From Apus apus (Eukaryota; Chordata; Aves; Apodiformes; Apodidae): a stretch of DNA of 64,000 nucleotides. Made by a program: the position numbers and the translations under genes. Shown in pieces: positions 22,622-36,300 of the stretch (positions are counted from its first letter, which is position 1; every line of letters begins with the position of its first letter). Below the pieces are notes generated by a model. That model was not told where the DNA came from. It saw only the letters and a program-made list of their open reading frames with translations, and did no database searches. The stretch is taken from contig NC_067285.1 of NCBI RefSeq assembly GCF_020740795.1, positions 20,728,241 to 20,792,240 on the forward strand, written 5' to 3'.

Positions 22622-25600
22622 GTAGGGGAGCGGGCGGGATGCAACTCCGGGAGAAGTTTGCAAGCACGGAGGTGGTGGGACAGGTGTCCCTGAAAAGAGC
22701 TTCTCGGTACCCCCGTGCTGTCCGGGAGCGGCCGCGGCGGGAGACCCCACCCCGCAGCATCCTGCTGCCCTCCCAAACCCCAGCGGGCACCCGGCGAGCC
22801 CCCCTGCTGCTCCCCGTCCCGCCGGTGCGGGAGGTTTCTGGGTGCTCCCCGGCCCGTCGCCCCGCCTGCCCCGTTTACCTGCGGTTGCAGCCCCGGGTAG
22901 GAGGTTATGCCTGGGGTTTAAAAAAAAATAATTATCCCCACGTTCCCCCATCTCTTCACTCCCCCAGCTGTTTTCCACCTCTCCCACGCGAGATGTTCTC
23001 TGCAAAGCCAGGGAAATGCCCAGCAGAGCTTTGCATTTGGCTGTCGGGTGGTGGATTGTTGGGTTTTTTTTCTCCCATATAAGTTTTTTCTGTGCATTTT
23101 TGCAGCTTGTTGGCAGCTGTTTCAACTTGTCCCGGGGTCTGTCCGGCCCGAAGTTGCGGGTTGTGCCCCGGAGCGGCCGCACACGCTGGCTCTCGGCGGG
23201 ATCCCCGGGGCTCCCCGGCGGGCAGGGAGCCGGGGCTGCCAGCCCCGGGCACCAGTCGGGCCGCCTGGTGTGTCCAAATACTTTGTAGATGCCTGTGTGC
23301 AAGTTACTGCATCCTCTCCAGGAAGCCTCCAGCTGCTCCATCCATCCCTCTTTCAGAGTTAGACTGCATTCGGTTGTTTTTGAGCTCGTTGTAACCCTTT
23401 TCAACTGTTTGATTTCTCTGAGAGCTTCTGTCATCCCTAATACTTTAATTTCAAGGGAATACAAACCCAGATTTTCTCTTTGGAGGATGGGGTGGTACTC
23501 TTGATTTGACTGTTACTCCTTTTGGTACCAGCTGTCAGTGAACACTGTGGTCTTGTGAACTGCTTCTCTGCTGGGAAATTGGGAATCGATACCTTGTTAG
23601 TTTTGTTTCAGCTACAGATGATTTTGTGCAAAGTTTTATATTCTTAATACTGTAAGAATCAAAAAAAAGGAAGGAGTTTCCTTGTGTGTGGTGTTCTTGG
23701 TCTTTTCAGTTGGGGCTTTGCTCCCCAAATGCTCTCCTAGCTGTTCTTCAGTGTCCCTTGGTGATAGCTTCACTTGTTATCAGCTCTCTCCTGACTGCTT
23801 TTAGGGGACTTGTAGCTGTATCTGCTCCCATAGACCAGCTCTGTCAAGGCAATGTCTGTTAGAACCCCTCTGTCTTGTATAGAAAGTTGCTTAACTGGCC
23901 TTGTGTGTGAACTGTATTGTGAGTGGTGGATGTTATTCCAAAATTCAACTTGGTCCTCTCCACAGAGGTTTTTTTTTTGCACAAAACATCCCCTTGATTA
24001 GTACTGGATTTAATACATGTTTTTAAAAAAAATATTTTTAATCAATATGGGACCCAACCCACTCAAACATGCTTTGCTGTAGTTGGATCTACTTCTGAGT
24101 GGTAATGAATTTGTCTCTCTCTCCACTGAAACTAGTTGTTAATGATATGGCTACGGTTCAGACCTCGAGAAGTGCTTTGGCCTTCCTATCTGAAAATGTA
24201 TTATCCTTGCTCTCTTCTCAAAAGTATAGCATCATCTCCAGTGCACCTCACTTGCACTCTGCACTGCTGGATATTACTGTCAGGTCAAGAACATGGAGGA
24301 TGAAGAATGCTCCTTTAAGGACCACATAGAGAACATCTACTTTAATTGACTTACCTACTATGTCAGACAGAGAACCTGTGGGGAAAAAAAAAAAAAAAGA
24401 AAAAAGAAAAAATTTCACCAGCCTGTCATTTACTTGCCTTTTTTGCAGTAGGACCTGTTCTTTCTCCTGCAGTCCCCCCATCTTCCGGGCTCTCTACCTC
24501 TTGCTTCTGCACATACACAGAGAAGAGCCTGGACTGCCAATGGCAGCTCCTTTTGTTGTACATCCTCACCTCTTCTCCTTGTGGGCAGGAAAACCTTAAT
24601 GTGTGTTACTCCTGTCAATTAAATTCAGCCAGGGACAATCACAAAAACTATCTTTATATTCTGACTTCTCAGTATTTGCCTCTAATACTTTTCCCATGCC
24701 TTCTTTCCAGTAGAAAGGAAGGAGTGAACAAGACCTCTGGAGGTCACTTTTCTAGAGCCCAGGACTGGGCTGGTGTTTCTGACAGCGCTGGTACACACCT
24801 GTCTGTGGTGGAGGCTGCCAGGCAGCCTAGCCCAGCATTTCTTTGGCTTTCCTGTTGTCCAGCCTGAGGGTCCAGTGCTGCAGTTTAAGTCTGCCTTTCT
24901 TGGCCAGTCTGTGGGAGTGTGGAGGACAGCACGGTGCCTTCTGCTTTGCTGCAACCTTTTCCACTGGTGTGCACTGTTACCAGCTTTCTCAAGTTTCAGT
25001 TGTCTTTTCTGTAGAAGAAAGAGGCTCTGACTCTTTCAGTCTGTCCTGACTGGCTTGCTTCCTGGCTCTCTGATCCAGTTTCTCTCCATGTGGACTGAAT
25101 CAACCTGAAGTGCAGAGCACTTTGGGAACAAGACACTCCTTCCATGCCACGGTCCTGTCTTTGTGCACTGACTGGCTCCAGTTTTTAAAGTCAGCCCCAA
25201 AGCCAGCAGGACTTACTCAACATGGACCCGTGTTAGACCCCTGCCTCTTCCTTTCTGCCTGCCCTGCATTTGCAGCCCTCTTCCACTACTAGGCCATCAG
25301 CAGAGCTAGGCAGGTGTTCACTGCTGCAAACCACATCCCAAAGGGTTCAGCCAAGATTAATGAGTGAAGAGATGGGTTTCTGCAAGTGAGGCAAAGTGAA
25401 GACCCTTCTAACGAAGTTGTTCCTGCAAGATGGGCTATGTCAGGGCTGTTGTCTAATGCTTATATACGAAGTCTATCATGCTCTGTTCCTGATGTGTTGC
25501 AGCAGTGACAAGTCGTCTTAACTGCTTTGTGCTTGAGTTTCTCTGCTTGTAGGACAGAGTCAGTGTTTGTCTAGAAGCACAACTGGTGAGAGGTCAAGTC

Positions 25601-25828
25601 TCACTGTGAAAAACTCAGGTACCCAATGTGTTTTGGGAGGGAAAATTTTTTATGATCTATGGAAACAGAGCTGTGAGACTTTTGATGATGTTTCCATTGC
25701 TGCCATAAGTACAGGCTCCTGTGCATGGTCTTGTGGTTGCAGACTGTATGCAGGCTCTTAGCCCACTGCAAAGACAAACTGCTGCTCCAATTACATGTTT
25801 TCCAAAGCTCTTGAAACTATAGTGCTTC

Positions 25829-25885
<57 letters not shown>

Positions 25886-28800
25886 CCTGCAGGCTAGTGG
25901 CTGTGACCCAGAGGTTGTGATGGATTTAGATCTGGCAGGTTACGAAGTGAAACCTTGCCAGTTCCTCACCCCTGGAGCTCATGCCCTGAGGTTGAGTGCA
26001 GCCTGTCGATGGTTGATCTGCTAGACTGGGAGTGAAAAGCCTGGCACATGCTCCTCTCTGTTGCATTAGCTAAGGGTGTAATAATCTCCAGCAGCAAGGC
26101 AGAATGGACAACACAGGGCAGTAACCTCCTAAATCACTGTATCTACAGAGCCACTGGTGTAAACATGTGCCCAGTTACCAGGCTCAGCTGATGGGCCACA
26201 ACTCTGCTCCTGCTCAACCTCTTAACTCCAACCACCCAGGATTTCCTTCTTCTAATCTGTGGCTGCTTTCCTGTCTTTTTCATAGGGCAGACAGAGAGGG
26301 GAAAATGCCTGATTGGCAGATACAGGGGCAGTTGATGCAGGGTTTGAGTTGCCAGGTGAAGTGACAGTGCTGACTGCTGGGTGGGTTTTGCTGAGTGTTG
26401 CGGCAGATCACCAGAGCTTTTCAAAGGGAACGGTACAAAGGTTCCTGCCCCCAGATCTGCTCTGTTATAGACGGAAAAATGTCGTAAGCCTGACACGTGA
26501 TTTGGATAGATCTGCTGCTCCGAGGGTCCAGCTAAGGACACCCAGGCTGGGGTGCAGGTCTGGGTGAGACTGCCTGACAAACGGGCAGCAGGAGGAACTG
26601 TGAATGCTTGGTAAACAAAACAAGCACATCCTTCTAGAGCTCCTCAGGGAAAAGTGGAACCAAATTAATTAAGTAGGCTGTCATTTGTTCTGGTAGTTAT
26701 TTTGGTGCAAGCTTATATGATCTTTAATTTGAGGTGAAGAGCAGAATCTCTGAGGTTCAAAGTGACCTCTAGAGAGGGCATAGTCTGACTGAGTCTGCAA
26801 GGGGAAGTGGGAGACATAAATATGAAGGAAAGGTGGGCACTGAATAACTCGTTCCCTGGATGTTACCAGGCTTGAGGACCCCTTCTCTCCAGCAGCAAGC
26901 CTGTGATGAGGTTCTTTTCCACTTGCCAAATCAGCAGGTGAGGACAAAAACCCGCAGTTTGGTCTCAGCATCTTTGTTCCAGGGTACCCTGGCTCCTAGT
27001 ATTGTGCCTCCTGCCCTTTGTGAGTTAGAGGTGCAGTGTTCCTTCCCAAGATCTAGCATTTCCTTTGGGAGGCTGTCTTTCAGGGTGGAGTGCATTGAGG
27101 GTGTCCTGTGTTTCTGTCTCCTTTGTTTCTGACTGCTCTGGCTAGGCAGTTTATTCTTGTGTGACATATCCTGTCTGTGGGCTGAAGGAGTCCGGACATG
27201 GGCCAACCCGCAAGTTTGTACTCTCAGGCCAAACAGGTGATGCCGTGTGTCTCTGGGCAGGTGTTTGCATTGGGAGACTGGCAGATCTGCCTGCCTAGCC
27301 AGCTGCTCCTGAGGCAGAGGCCAAAAGGCTCTAGGGCTCCTGCTGCCTGTGTGTCTCAAGTACCTTTCAGGATGGTTTGAGTTGCAAAGGGCGAATTGCA
27401 TATTAGTAAAAATGAGCCTTGCAAGCAAGTTCAGCTTCTTTCTGTCAGATTTGATCAGAGATGGTTTTTGCTTTGGGTCATTGCTCACAGTACTCCCAAG
27501 CAGGCAGAGCCTGGCTTGGAGTGGCTGTAAAAGGGGAGAGGGGCACTGACAGGGACATAGCACCTGAAAAGTGAGTTAGTCCCTATGGATTTTGTGGCAT
27601 GCTCAGGATGTGAGCTCAGAAGGGAAAGAACAGAGGCAAGAGGTGTGAAGGGGTGCCATTAGTGAACTGAGCAGTAGTTCCATCTCTGTTTATTTATCAC
27701 TAGAAAAGTTGTTAGAGAAGCAGTTTGGCAATGACAGTGCAGCTTCTCCTGCCAAGCCACTGCCTCTTTGAGCTTGGATGCTGCTTGCCCAGTTGCAGGG
27801 TACCACTGTGCATGTCTATTTCTGCTCCACCTGCCGATTGGATCCACCAGCTTCTGAATGCCCCAGGCAAGAGGTCTCACACCCTGAGTGCAATCCTGAG
27901 AGAAGCTCTCACAGAAATATGTAAATTGTGCTTTGCTGTCATTCTGTTCCTCATAGCTCTCCCTCTGTATAGGTACAGCTCCTTTTGTTCTGGAGGCAGC
28001 AAATTTTATTTGGGTTGTGGTGCAAACATCTGAAGTTGTGTGCAGATGTTTTTATGGGCAGCTGAGAAATTTGTTGTGAGGAACTGAAAGCCTTGAGGGG
28101 GTAGTCAAATGAGAAAGGGGAGAGAAGATCTGCAAAGTCCAGGTTGCTCGGGTTTTGTGTGGGATGCAGATATTTTCTCTCTTGGAAGCATAGATCTGTC
28201 ACATTTGCAGGGCAACTTGAAAGCTCTTTGCAGGCTGTGCTGTGGATCCAGCCTGCTTAACTCTTGATTAGGGCCTTCCTGCCATCTCACAAGTTGTCCT
28301 ATTCAGTTTGGCAATGGCAGGAGCACTGCCAGAGTATGTGCCAACCTGCCCTTTGCTTGGGAATTAGAGATTCCTGTGAAGGAATCTCATTTGCATCTTA
28401 TGGATTTTCCATAAAGCTTTGAAGCCTCTGAGCTGGCGTGGAAAGCTTAAGCAAGTGGCAGTGCAGCTGTGGTGAAGGTTCTGGTCAGTGCCTCTGCCAC
28501 AGGGCTCTGACTTGTAGGAGATCGTGGTGGGAGACAACAGCTTATCCAAGGACAATCAATGTTGGGCGACAGTGCTTGGAGCTGAACCCTGATCTGCTGA
28601 CATTAGAAGCCAAGTGTGCTTCCAGAAAAGAAAATTCCCTTCCTCCTTTCTTTGCCACCAATATTTATATGTGTGGTTTGAGGAAAAGGTCTGGGGCATA
28701 ACCCAGTCTGTGGATTCATCAATGCTGCTGCAAACATTTATAAATAAGAAAGCTCTTGCCAGCAGTTATTCTCCTTATGGTTTTTTCCCCCCCTGATAAG

Positions 28801-31800
28801 TTACAGGAAGGGTTAAATGCTTAAGGAGGAAGTTGACTGAATCTTTTTGGGTGATCTGGGAAAGAATGAGAAAACAGACTATTCAGCCTTTAATTTACCT
28901 GCTTTGGGGAAGTGACAGCAGTTACAGAACTGAAAACAGGTGGGTGAGGACTACTGGAGACACCATCTTTATAGCTATTTAGGATGCAGCCATTTGCCAT
29001 TGGGGATGCTGTATTTTGCAATGAGGTAGAGCTGCAGCAGAAGATTCCTCCTCAAAAGGAAGGTTTAAGGTGGCTTTTATTGTAATCCTAGCCAAGCACA
29101 AGGTAATGGCTGTGGTTTAAAGAAAAAATAACCATGAACCATTTTCTTGCAGCTGAGATTCCCAGGTAGAGAAGCCATTGGCCTGGGGAATTTGAGAGCA
29201 AAACCTATGATCACCGAGAAAAGAAGCACTTGAGATCTGGGTCTAAAGTCTTTCCAGTGTCTAGCTGTCTACTTGGGATCTGATAAAAACATGCTTGATT
29301 TGTCACACTTCTTGGGGTATTTGGGGTCTGCTTGTCCTGCATGAGTTGTAACACTCAGTTCTATACCTACACCTTGGGATTTAGAAATGAACAGGAGAAG
29401 GGATGGGCAAGTTTAGGACAGAGGTCTTTTTGTTTTCCTTAAAGAAGATTGGTAGGGTGGGAAAGAGGTGCTTGGAGTTGTCATGGATGCTTCTCCACAA
29501 AGACCTTGTAGAGCTTTTATTGAGCTTGGTAGTCTGGGTGCAGTTTACAGGTGTGTGCCCTTGACTGCAGCCTGCACAGGTTTGATCAGTGAAGACTTGC
29601 TCGTTCCTCAGGTGTTCTGTGGCATAAGATTAGTAAGTCACAGAGCCCCAGACAAAGGTATTTGGAAACTGTGCTGTGAGTCTTCTAGCCTTCAAATGTA
29701 TCCAGAGCTAAGGATTTTGGTTCGAGACACTTTCTGCTTGTGTAATTGTATTATACCTTTGCAGTTGTGCTTGGAGTTTTTATTCTCTTCATGTCCTAAC
29801 CTCCTGCTTAGCCTGCCTGTGCCTTGATCGGCAACTAACTCTAGAACTACCTGCATCTTACTGGTAAGCCTCATCTTTCTCACTGCTAAAACTGTGCCTG
29901 TGAGTTTCTCTCAGGTAAGTGGCTGTGGCCCTGGTCTGGGGAAGAGCTGCGTGACTACAAATACCCACTGCATTGTGTTCAGGCTGACACATTTGTATTT
30001 ATGAATCTGCAGGTGCTGTGTGCCTGATAGACTGGATTTTCTAGCTTCCTTTCTCTAATACATCAAGGTCTTTTTTTTTTTTTTTTTTTTTTTTTCAAAT
30101 TGCCTTTGCTGCAAAGACTCTTGAGCTCACTGCCTGCTTTCCTCTGTCCCATGTCTCCCTTTTCCTGAATCTCTCTCTAGTCCTTGGAGTATTGCTCTAA
30201 TCCTTCTCTTCTTTCTGCCTCAGGGGTTTGGCAACGTTTCTCCCCCAGGCTGTGGGGTCCCCCATCTCCTTTCCCACCCCGGCAGTAACCCGTGCTGTTC
30301 CCCTAGTGGTCAGTAGGTTCTTCTGTCCTCACCTACTGAACCTTAACTCCCTGTGCTATGTTGTGCTTTTACTTGCCGTATTGTGCTTGATGAACCAGTC
30401 CTGTGCAACAGGCTGTTTGCTGTAAGGGGTGGGCTGGTGCGCCCGTCTCCCCTTTCCTTCAAGAAAGTGGAGGGAAACAGTGGGGCCAGCTTCTGTGAAT
30501 CAGAGTCCAGAACTGTCTGTGCCAAGATGGTGCTGGCCCTGGGGAAAACACTGACCTGAGGGGGAGGTCTGTGTGCTTGTCTTGGAGACAGGCAACCTTG
30601 GAAGGAAGGAGGCACCTCTGATACTGAACTGCCTGATTGTCCTGGATCTTAAGTATTGAAGGTATGAGCCTGCAACATAACTGCTTTCAACTGCTCAGAA
30701 GAGATGAATGGTTGAGCAGAAACTGGCTGTTGTTTTGATTCAGCTGCTAGGTCTTCTGCTTGTTTTTTTTCCTCCTTTGTTGTAGCTGAGCTCCCAGAAA
30801 TGCTGATCTCCAAGGGTGCTTGTACTTTGATGTTCATATCCACTCTAGCACTTCCTGAACAGGAAGGTTCCCTGTCAATAGAAACTGCTTAAATGTGCAA
30901 GGAAGCCCTTGATTAAGGAACTCTGTGATTGATTGCTCTTTATTGCCCAGTTTGTTTCAGCCCGGCTTGGAATGGAGAGTAATGTTTAACTGTGCATTGA
31001 TAAGGAAGCCCACGCGAAGCCCCAGCCACTGGTAAATCACCCTCTGGTTTGACTGATACAAATTGTCAGAGACCTGCAGCTGCTGCTGGTCTATGAATCA
31101 GCTCAGCTTTAGACCCAAATGGAAATCTGCATCCCCTCTAGGCATTTTGTATTCGTGCAAGTGTCAGCACCCAAGCAGAAGCATCTGTGTAACATCCCCA
31201 TCCACAAACCCTGAAGTTGTGTGCAGAGCAAAATTTACCACAGTCTTGTAAGACAGAAGCTTAAGTCTGCTGAGTATTTTATCTCCTCCTGTTGAGAGTC
31301 AGTGCTGGAGTATGGTTGAGTCCCTTTGTCTCCTTATTAGAACTTGGTTGATATGGCCCTGGAGGGTGCTGAGAATTGCCTTTCTCTATGTCTCATGTCA
31401 CAGCTGTGGGTGTTGCCAGTTTCCCACTCCTCATCAGTGCCACTTTCAACTTCAGTGGTATTGCCTGCAAATAGCATTGCCTAAGCAGCAGTGTTTTCAT
31501 TTGCTCAGAACTCTGGCAAAATCAGCTGGTTTGGTTGGTATTTTACATGCTGAATTTCAGGTGAGACTTGCTGGGTGTTGCTTATTCATTTTGGAGAACA
31601 GAGTTTCGAGGAGAGAGATTTGTTTACAGGCTGTGTCTGCCTCCCGCTGCCAGTGGCTGTATCTGGCAGAAGGGCCTGTCCCTGCTCCAGGGGCAGATGT
31701 CTGTTGTGGAAGTAGAGAACTGCCTCCACTGGTGCAGGATGCTGTGTGATGAAGGTATTAGTGCAGTCACACATTGGTTTTGCTTTAAATTTCCCCAGAT

Positions 31801-33346
31801 ATAAAAATACTTAAATGCACTGGACTTGAAAAGTCAAAACTCCCTCCTGCAGAAATGCCAGCATTTAGTCTACTTTGGAGCTTGTGATGTAGCGCCTTGG
31901 GCATGAAGGTAGACTTGAGCGATGTGACATAGAACTCTGTCTCAAACAGCTACCCTGTGCAACAAGTCTACTGTGAGACTTTGTCAAAACTAGGTAACCA
32001 GGGACTTACAGTTGCATTAGCCATGTATCTATTGCAGAAGTTGGGTAGTGGGTGGCAAACTAGGCAACTGCTGCTGCAGAGGCTTGGACAGCTGCATGGC
32101 AGAGGTGTCTGAGCTGTACTGGAGTCAAGAGGCTCCAGTCTGTGAAACAGTTGATTCTGGCAGACAGTGCAGGAACTTAATAGAATGATCTACAAGTCAG
32201 GTGTGCTTGAAAAGGATGGAAATAATGCATCTGCATTTTCCTTGTTGAGTATCTTTATGCCTAAGTAGGTAGCTTAGGTGGCTTGTTAGTAGCTCAAGCT
32301 GGCTGTGGGCAGGGGAGTGATAAAACAGCAAGGGTCTGCAATTCTTATATGGAGCCTGTTGGCAGGGCTCCAGCCAGAAGAAAATGTGTTTCAAAGTTAC
32401 ATGCTTTGAATGTGTTTGATACTTCAGAGGTCTAGTTCAGGCTTCTGTGGCTATCAGATCTTGTACCCTGCCTCATCTGGATGTTTCTCTGTTAGTTTGC
32501 CTCCTGCCTATGTGTTTCTGACAAGAGTAAGGCACAGTCCTTTACCCAAAAGTGAGTTTACAGAAGTTTTGGCCACTGGGCCAAGAGCTTTTGGAGTTAT
32601 TTGCACAGCGTTACTCTGGTGTGTCTGTTTTTTGTGGTTCTATTGCAATTAGTCAGATCACAAACCTATAGATTGTTTTGTCCATGCTGACCTGGGAAGG
32701 CAAGGATGGTCTGATTCTTGGGGTTGACCCATGGGGGATGTGGTGGCTGGGGTGGTCTGCTGCGCTGTTTTTGTCCTGGAAGAGAAACCTGGTATTTGCT
32801 GGGCTGTTGATTTTGGGAGTGTATTTTGCTCAGTGATGCTCTGAGCTGCAGCTGGCCCATGCATCAAGCTACAGATATGTTGTGCAGTTGACCGCTGCCT
32901 GGATTTAATCTCTAACCTTTGATTGTTCTTGAAAGCATGTTCTAGGGATTGCATTCCCACCCACACTGCTCCTGTGACCCTTTCCATTTCCTGGGTGTCT
33001 AAGTACAGAACAGAAAAGATTCATTAACCTGGCAAGTAACCTCCTTTTATGGGGGAAGTGATTTTCTGTCACGCTCTGTTAGAGCCTATTGATTTCTGTT
33101 TTTCCCCTCTTTGGCCTCTTCTGCCATATATTCTCTTCTTTGTCATGCTTCAGTAGGAAGGTGATATGTGATATGCTGGGTTTTTGTTGTTTTTTTTTTT
33201 TTTTCCTGGGCAGAGAGCTGGAATCTCCTAAGGCCATTGCTTGAGTGCTCAAGTCTGCCTTTTCTTGGAAAGCTTTGTTGTCAAGGTAAACTGCTGGTTA
33301 GTAATGGGATGTTGACACAAGGAGTAAAACCTCCTGGCTGCCCTTT

Positions 33347-33377
<31 letters not shown>

Positions 33378-36300
33378 CCCCTTGATGCTGAGAAGAGCAT
33401 TTTCTGTCCTTTTGCCCTCTCTGCCCATTGTACAGTCCCTCAGACTGGCAGAGGTGTGATGCATTTGCTATCGGTTTTGCAAGCATGCATGAAATGTGGA
33501 CCCTCAGACTGCTCCTTCTGTCCTCCTGGGCCGTGTTGGCAGCTGGGTCCTGATGCTTTTGCAGTGCCTCTGTGTTTCACAGCGACACCTCTGCTTGGGG
33601 TGAAATGGAAGGAGCTGCCAGGTTTGAGGTGTCCCACTGGCTTCTCCTTACAGAGGTCGATTGTGGCAAGCATGAGGGAAAGAGGCTTGTCCTTGGAGCT
33701 GGATGGGAGGGCATGGGGCTGTCCCCTTTTTCAGGAGAAATGGGACATTTGGTGCAACATCCCACAGAGGAAATGTGGGAAGTGTTTGCTTCCCAACTAA
33801 TTCCCCTTCTGTGTACACCTTTGTGTTCTTGCCTCTGGACAGTCATCTTTATGCTATTGCAGCTATTGCCAAGATAAAATATTACAAAGGCAAATGCTAA
33901 ATACATGCTGTCTGAGCAAGATATCTCAGTTTTGAGAGGGCTGTTCCTGTTTCCTAGTGTGTTTGATTGTTATCCAGAGCCTTTCTGTGATTCAAGACAG
34001 ATATTTCACTAGTTGGAGAAACAGTTTTCATTCTAAAAGTACACTTTCACTTTTTCTATTAATTCCTCAACTTTCATGGTTCTTGCTAAATTCCTCTTTG
34101 TTATGTATTAATATTTCATGGTAGTCCTGGGTAGAAATACTTCAATTGAAGCATCAATGACTTAAATTCTGTGGAAGCATTGCTGTTTTTTTTAGGCTCT
34201 TGTATTGTTTCAGGAAGCCCTATTCTGAAGAAACAGACTTCCTGTCCTTTTGCTGTTCAGGTTCAACTGATCAGTTGATCCTAAAGGAAGATGCATGAAA
34301 AAGAGGATGATTAATCTCTTAACAGCTTAGGCTGTGCTTTCCCTAAAATAGGCAAACTCTGAGGGGTAAACGAAGGGATGCAAGCCCTTTTTGCAGACCA
34401 AGTGGACTGATCCACAGTGGTGTGGAGAGCTGTACTTCCAGTGCTTAGCAAAACAGAGCTTGGCCTGTTCTAGTGGGAGGTGTCCCTGCCCATGCAGGGG
34501 AGTTGGAACTCGATCTTTAAGGTCCCTTCCAAGTCAAAAGAATTTTGTGATTCTGTGCCAGGCTGCTGGAAGGCTTGCTTTCATGGTTCACTACGTTATG
34601 TGGGAGAAGGAGAAAAAGCTAAAGGGAAGGGGTTGTAGGGAAAGAGGATGGATGCTTTGGTGAGTGGAATACACCAGGAAACTCCTGAAGACCTTATCAA
34701 TTCATAGTCTCTGCTTTTACTTGTGAGTGCATGTGGCAAAATAAAGCAACAAACTCAAGAGTGTTAAAATGCAGGGCTGGAGCTCCTCCCCTATGGAGAC
34801 AGGCTGAGATAGTTGGGGTTGTTCTGCCTGGAGAAGAGAAGGCTCCAAGGAGACCTTATAGTGGCTTTCCAGTACCTGCAGGGGGCCTAGAGGAAAGCTG
34901 GGTACTTTTTATCAGGGTGTGTAGTGATAGGACAAGGTGTAGTGGTTTTAGGCTGGAAGAGGGCAGATTTACATTAGCTATTAGGAAGAAATTGAGTGTA
35001 AAGGTGGTGAGATACTGGAACAGGTTGCCCAGGGAGGCTGTGGATGCCCCCTCCCCAGAAATGTTCAATAGGTTGGACTTGAGCAAGCTGGTCTAGTGGG
35101 AGGTGTCCCTGCCCATGCAGGGGAGTTGGAACTAGATGATCTTTAAGGTCCCTTCCAACCCAAACTATTCTGTGGTAGAGTAGTTTGCCTGATAAAACTT
35201 TTAAGGCTTTGAATTTCCAGTTTCTATGTTGTTGAGATTTTTTTAAAAAGGTTTCCTCATGTCCTTCATTAACCCTAAAGATTCCATGTACCTTGAAAGG
35301 GGGAGCAGTAATTGCTCCATGTTGACACAAGTTGGAGTAGAGACATTGGAGGGTCTTGTAGCAAAACTGGGAAAGCTGGCAATGTTGCTATCAGCAGAAG
35401 AAGCCACCATCAAAGGAACAACTGGATGTGGGACTTGCTAGGGAGGCTTGGAACTCTTTAAAATATGCTTTGGAAGGACGTTTGCTATCTGGTCTGAATG
35501 AAGGGCTGAAGCTTGGTGACCTCGCCCTGCGGGACTGTTTTCAAAATGCCAAAGTGTCCTTTCAGTCAATATGAAGGCTCAAAGGGTTGTGTTGAGGGGT
35601 GTGCAGGTCTTCCTTCCTGTATAAGGCGTGAACCTCTCTGCTCTGTGGTGTTGCTGTGTGATGGAGGCAGCAGCTTCTGCCTCAAAGACTGGCCTGAGAA
35701 TGCCATTGTACCCCAGAGAGAGAAACTGAGTGAGCTATGTCCTGGAGGGACTGGAGGTGAGGGATGGGGTTGTGTTGCTGGTGGTGGTGACGCAGAGAGG
35801 GTGATGGATCCTGTGCATCCTGGGGCTCTTGTTACTCATTATCAAAAACGTGCCAGCAACCTCTGTTACATTGTCACAAGCCAAGGTCCTGGCATTGTCT
35901 CCATCCCCCTGCCTTGCCCCGAATTTTGCTAACATGCATGAATGCAGAGTCCTGAAATTCAGGTTCATGGTTCCAAAGTTCATGGTCTTGAGAGTAAACA
36001 AAAAACTATTGTGATGCCTGAGAGCTGGGTACCCCATTAACCCAGAATCATGAATATTTATCATGCTGGATTACAAAAGAACATAGAGACTATATTGTAT
36101 TTCCTATAACTTTATTTCCATGGTATCTTTTCTTGGTGGGTCACTTTAATGTAAGCTTTGCTTATTTAGTTGCACACTTTAAGCTGATTAACTTTTTACT
36201 AATAAAATGTGTGTTGACTCCCTTTGTCCCAGCTCCTGTTTGTTTGTACCTACACTCCTGTGACAAAGAGTCACAGAGAACTGCTTTAAGCTCCGGCCAA

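Larger units (their letters stand above)
22250..23235. promoter_or_regulatory. TLL2: CpG island, TLL2 promoter and exon 1
   Basis: About 1 kb of strongly G+C-rich, CpG-dense DNA in an otherwise CpG-poor window. It contains three GCGGCCGC octamers (22549-22556, 22728-22735 and 23173-23180) and GC boxes before the start codon. It spans the TLL2 5' UTR, exon 1 and the first ~600 bp of intron 1. No TATA box is evident upstream, consistent with a dispersed CpG-island promoter. Confidence 0.92.
22622..34454 (+). other. TLL2: TLL2 intron 1, first third
   Basis: The first ~600 bp belong to the CpG island. The rest is ordinary intronic DNA with T- and A-rich tracts (24384, 25831, 30071, 33190 and 33347). 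Long frames such as 26931-27563 (minus, 210 codons), 33168-33800 (plus, 210 codons) and 24346-24867 (plus) lack any recognisable domain or splice structure. No exon that could join to exon 1 was recognised. Confidence 0.75.

Noticed and set aside
24346..24867. 173-codon plus-strand frame beginning in an A-rich tract
   Set aside because: The lysine run is the poly(A) tract, and overlapping frames on both strands over the same bases mark it as chance.
25831..25885. T55 as the tail of a minus-strand processed pseudogene
   Set aside because: The sequence to its right has no coding frame on the minus strand that I recognise and I saw no target-site duplication. It is kept only as a homopolymer and possible splice-site mimic.
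26931..27563. 210-codon minus-strand frame in TLL2 intron 1
   Set aside because: Cys/Gln/His/Ser-rich with no domain, no exon borders and no recognisable homologue. Compatible with chance in a moderately GC-rich stretch.
33168..33800. 210-codon plus-strand frame
   Set aside because: Its Phe runs are simply the T15 and T31 tracts translated. The rest has no family features.
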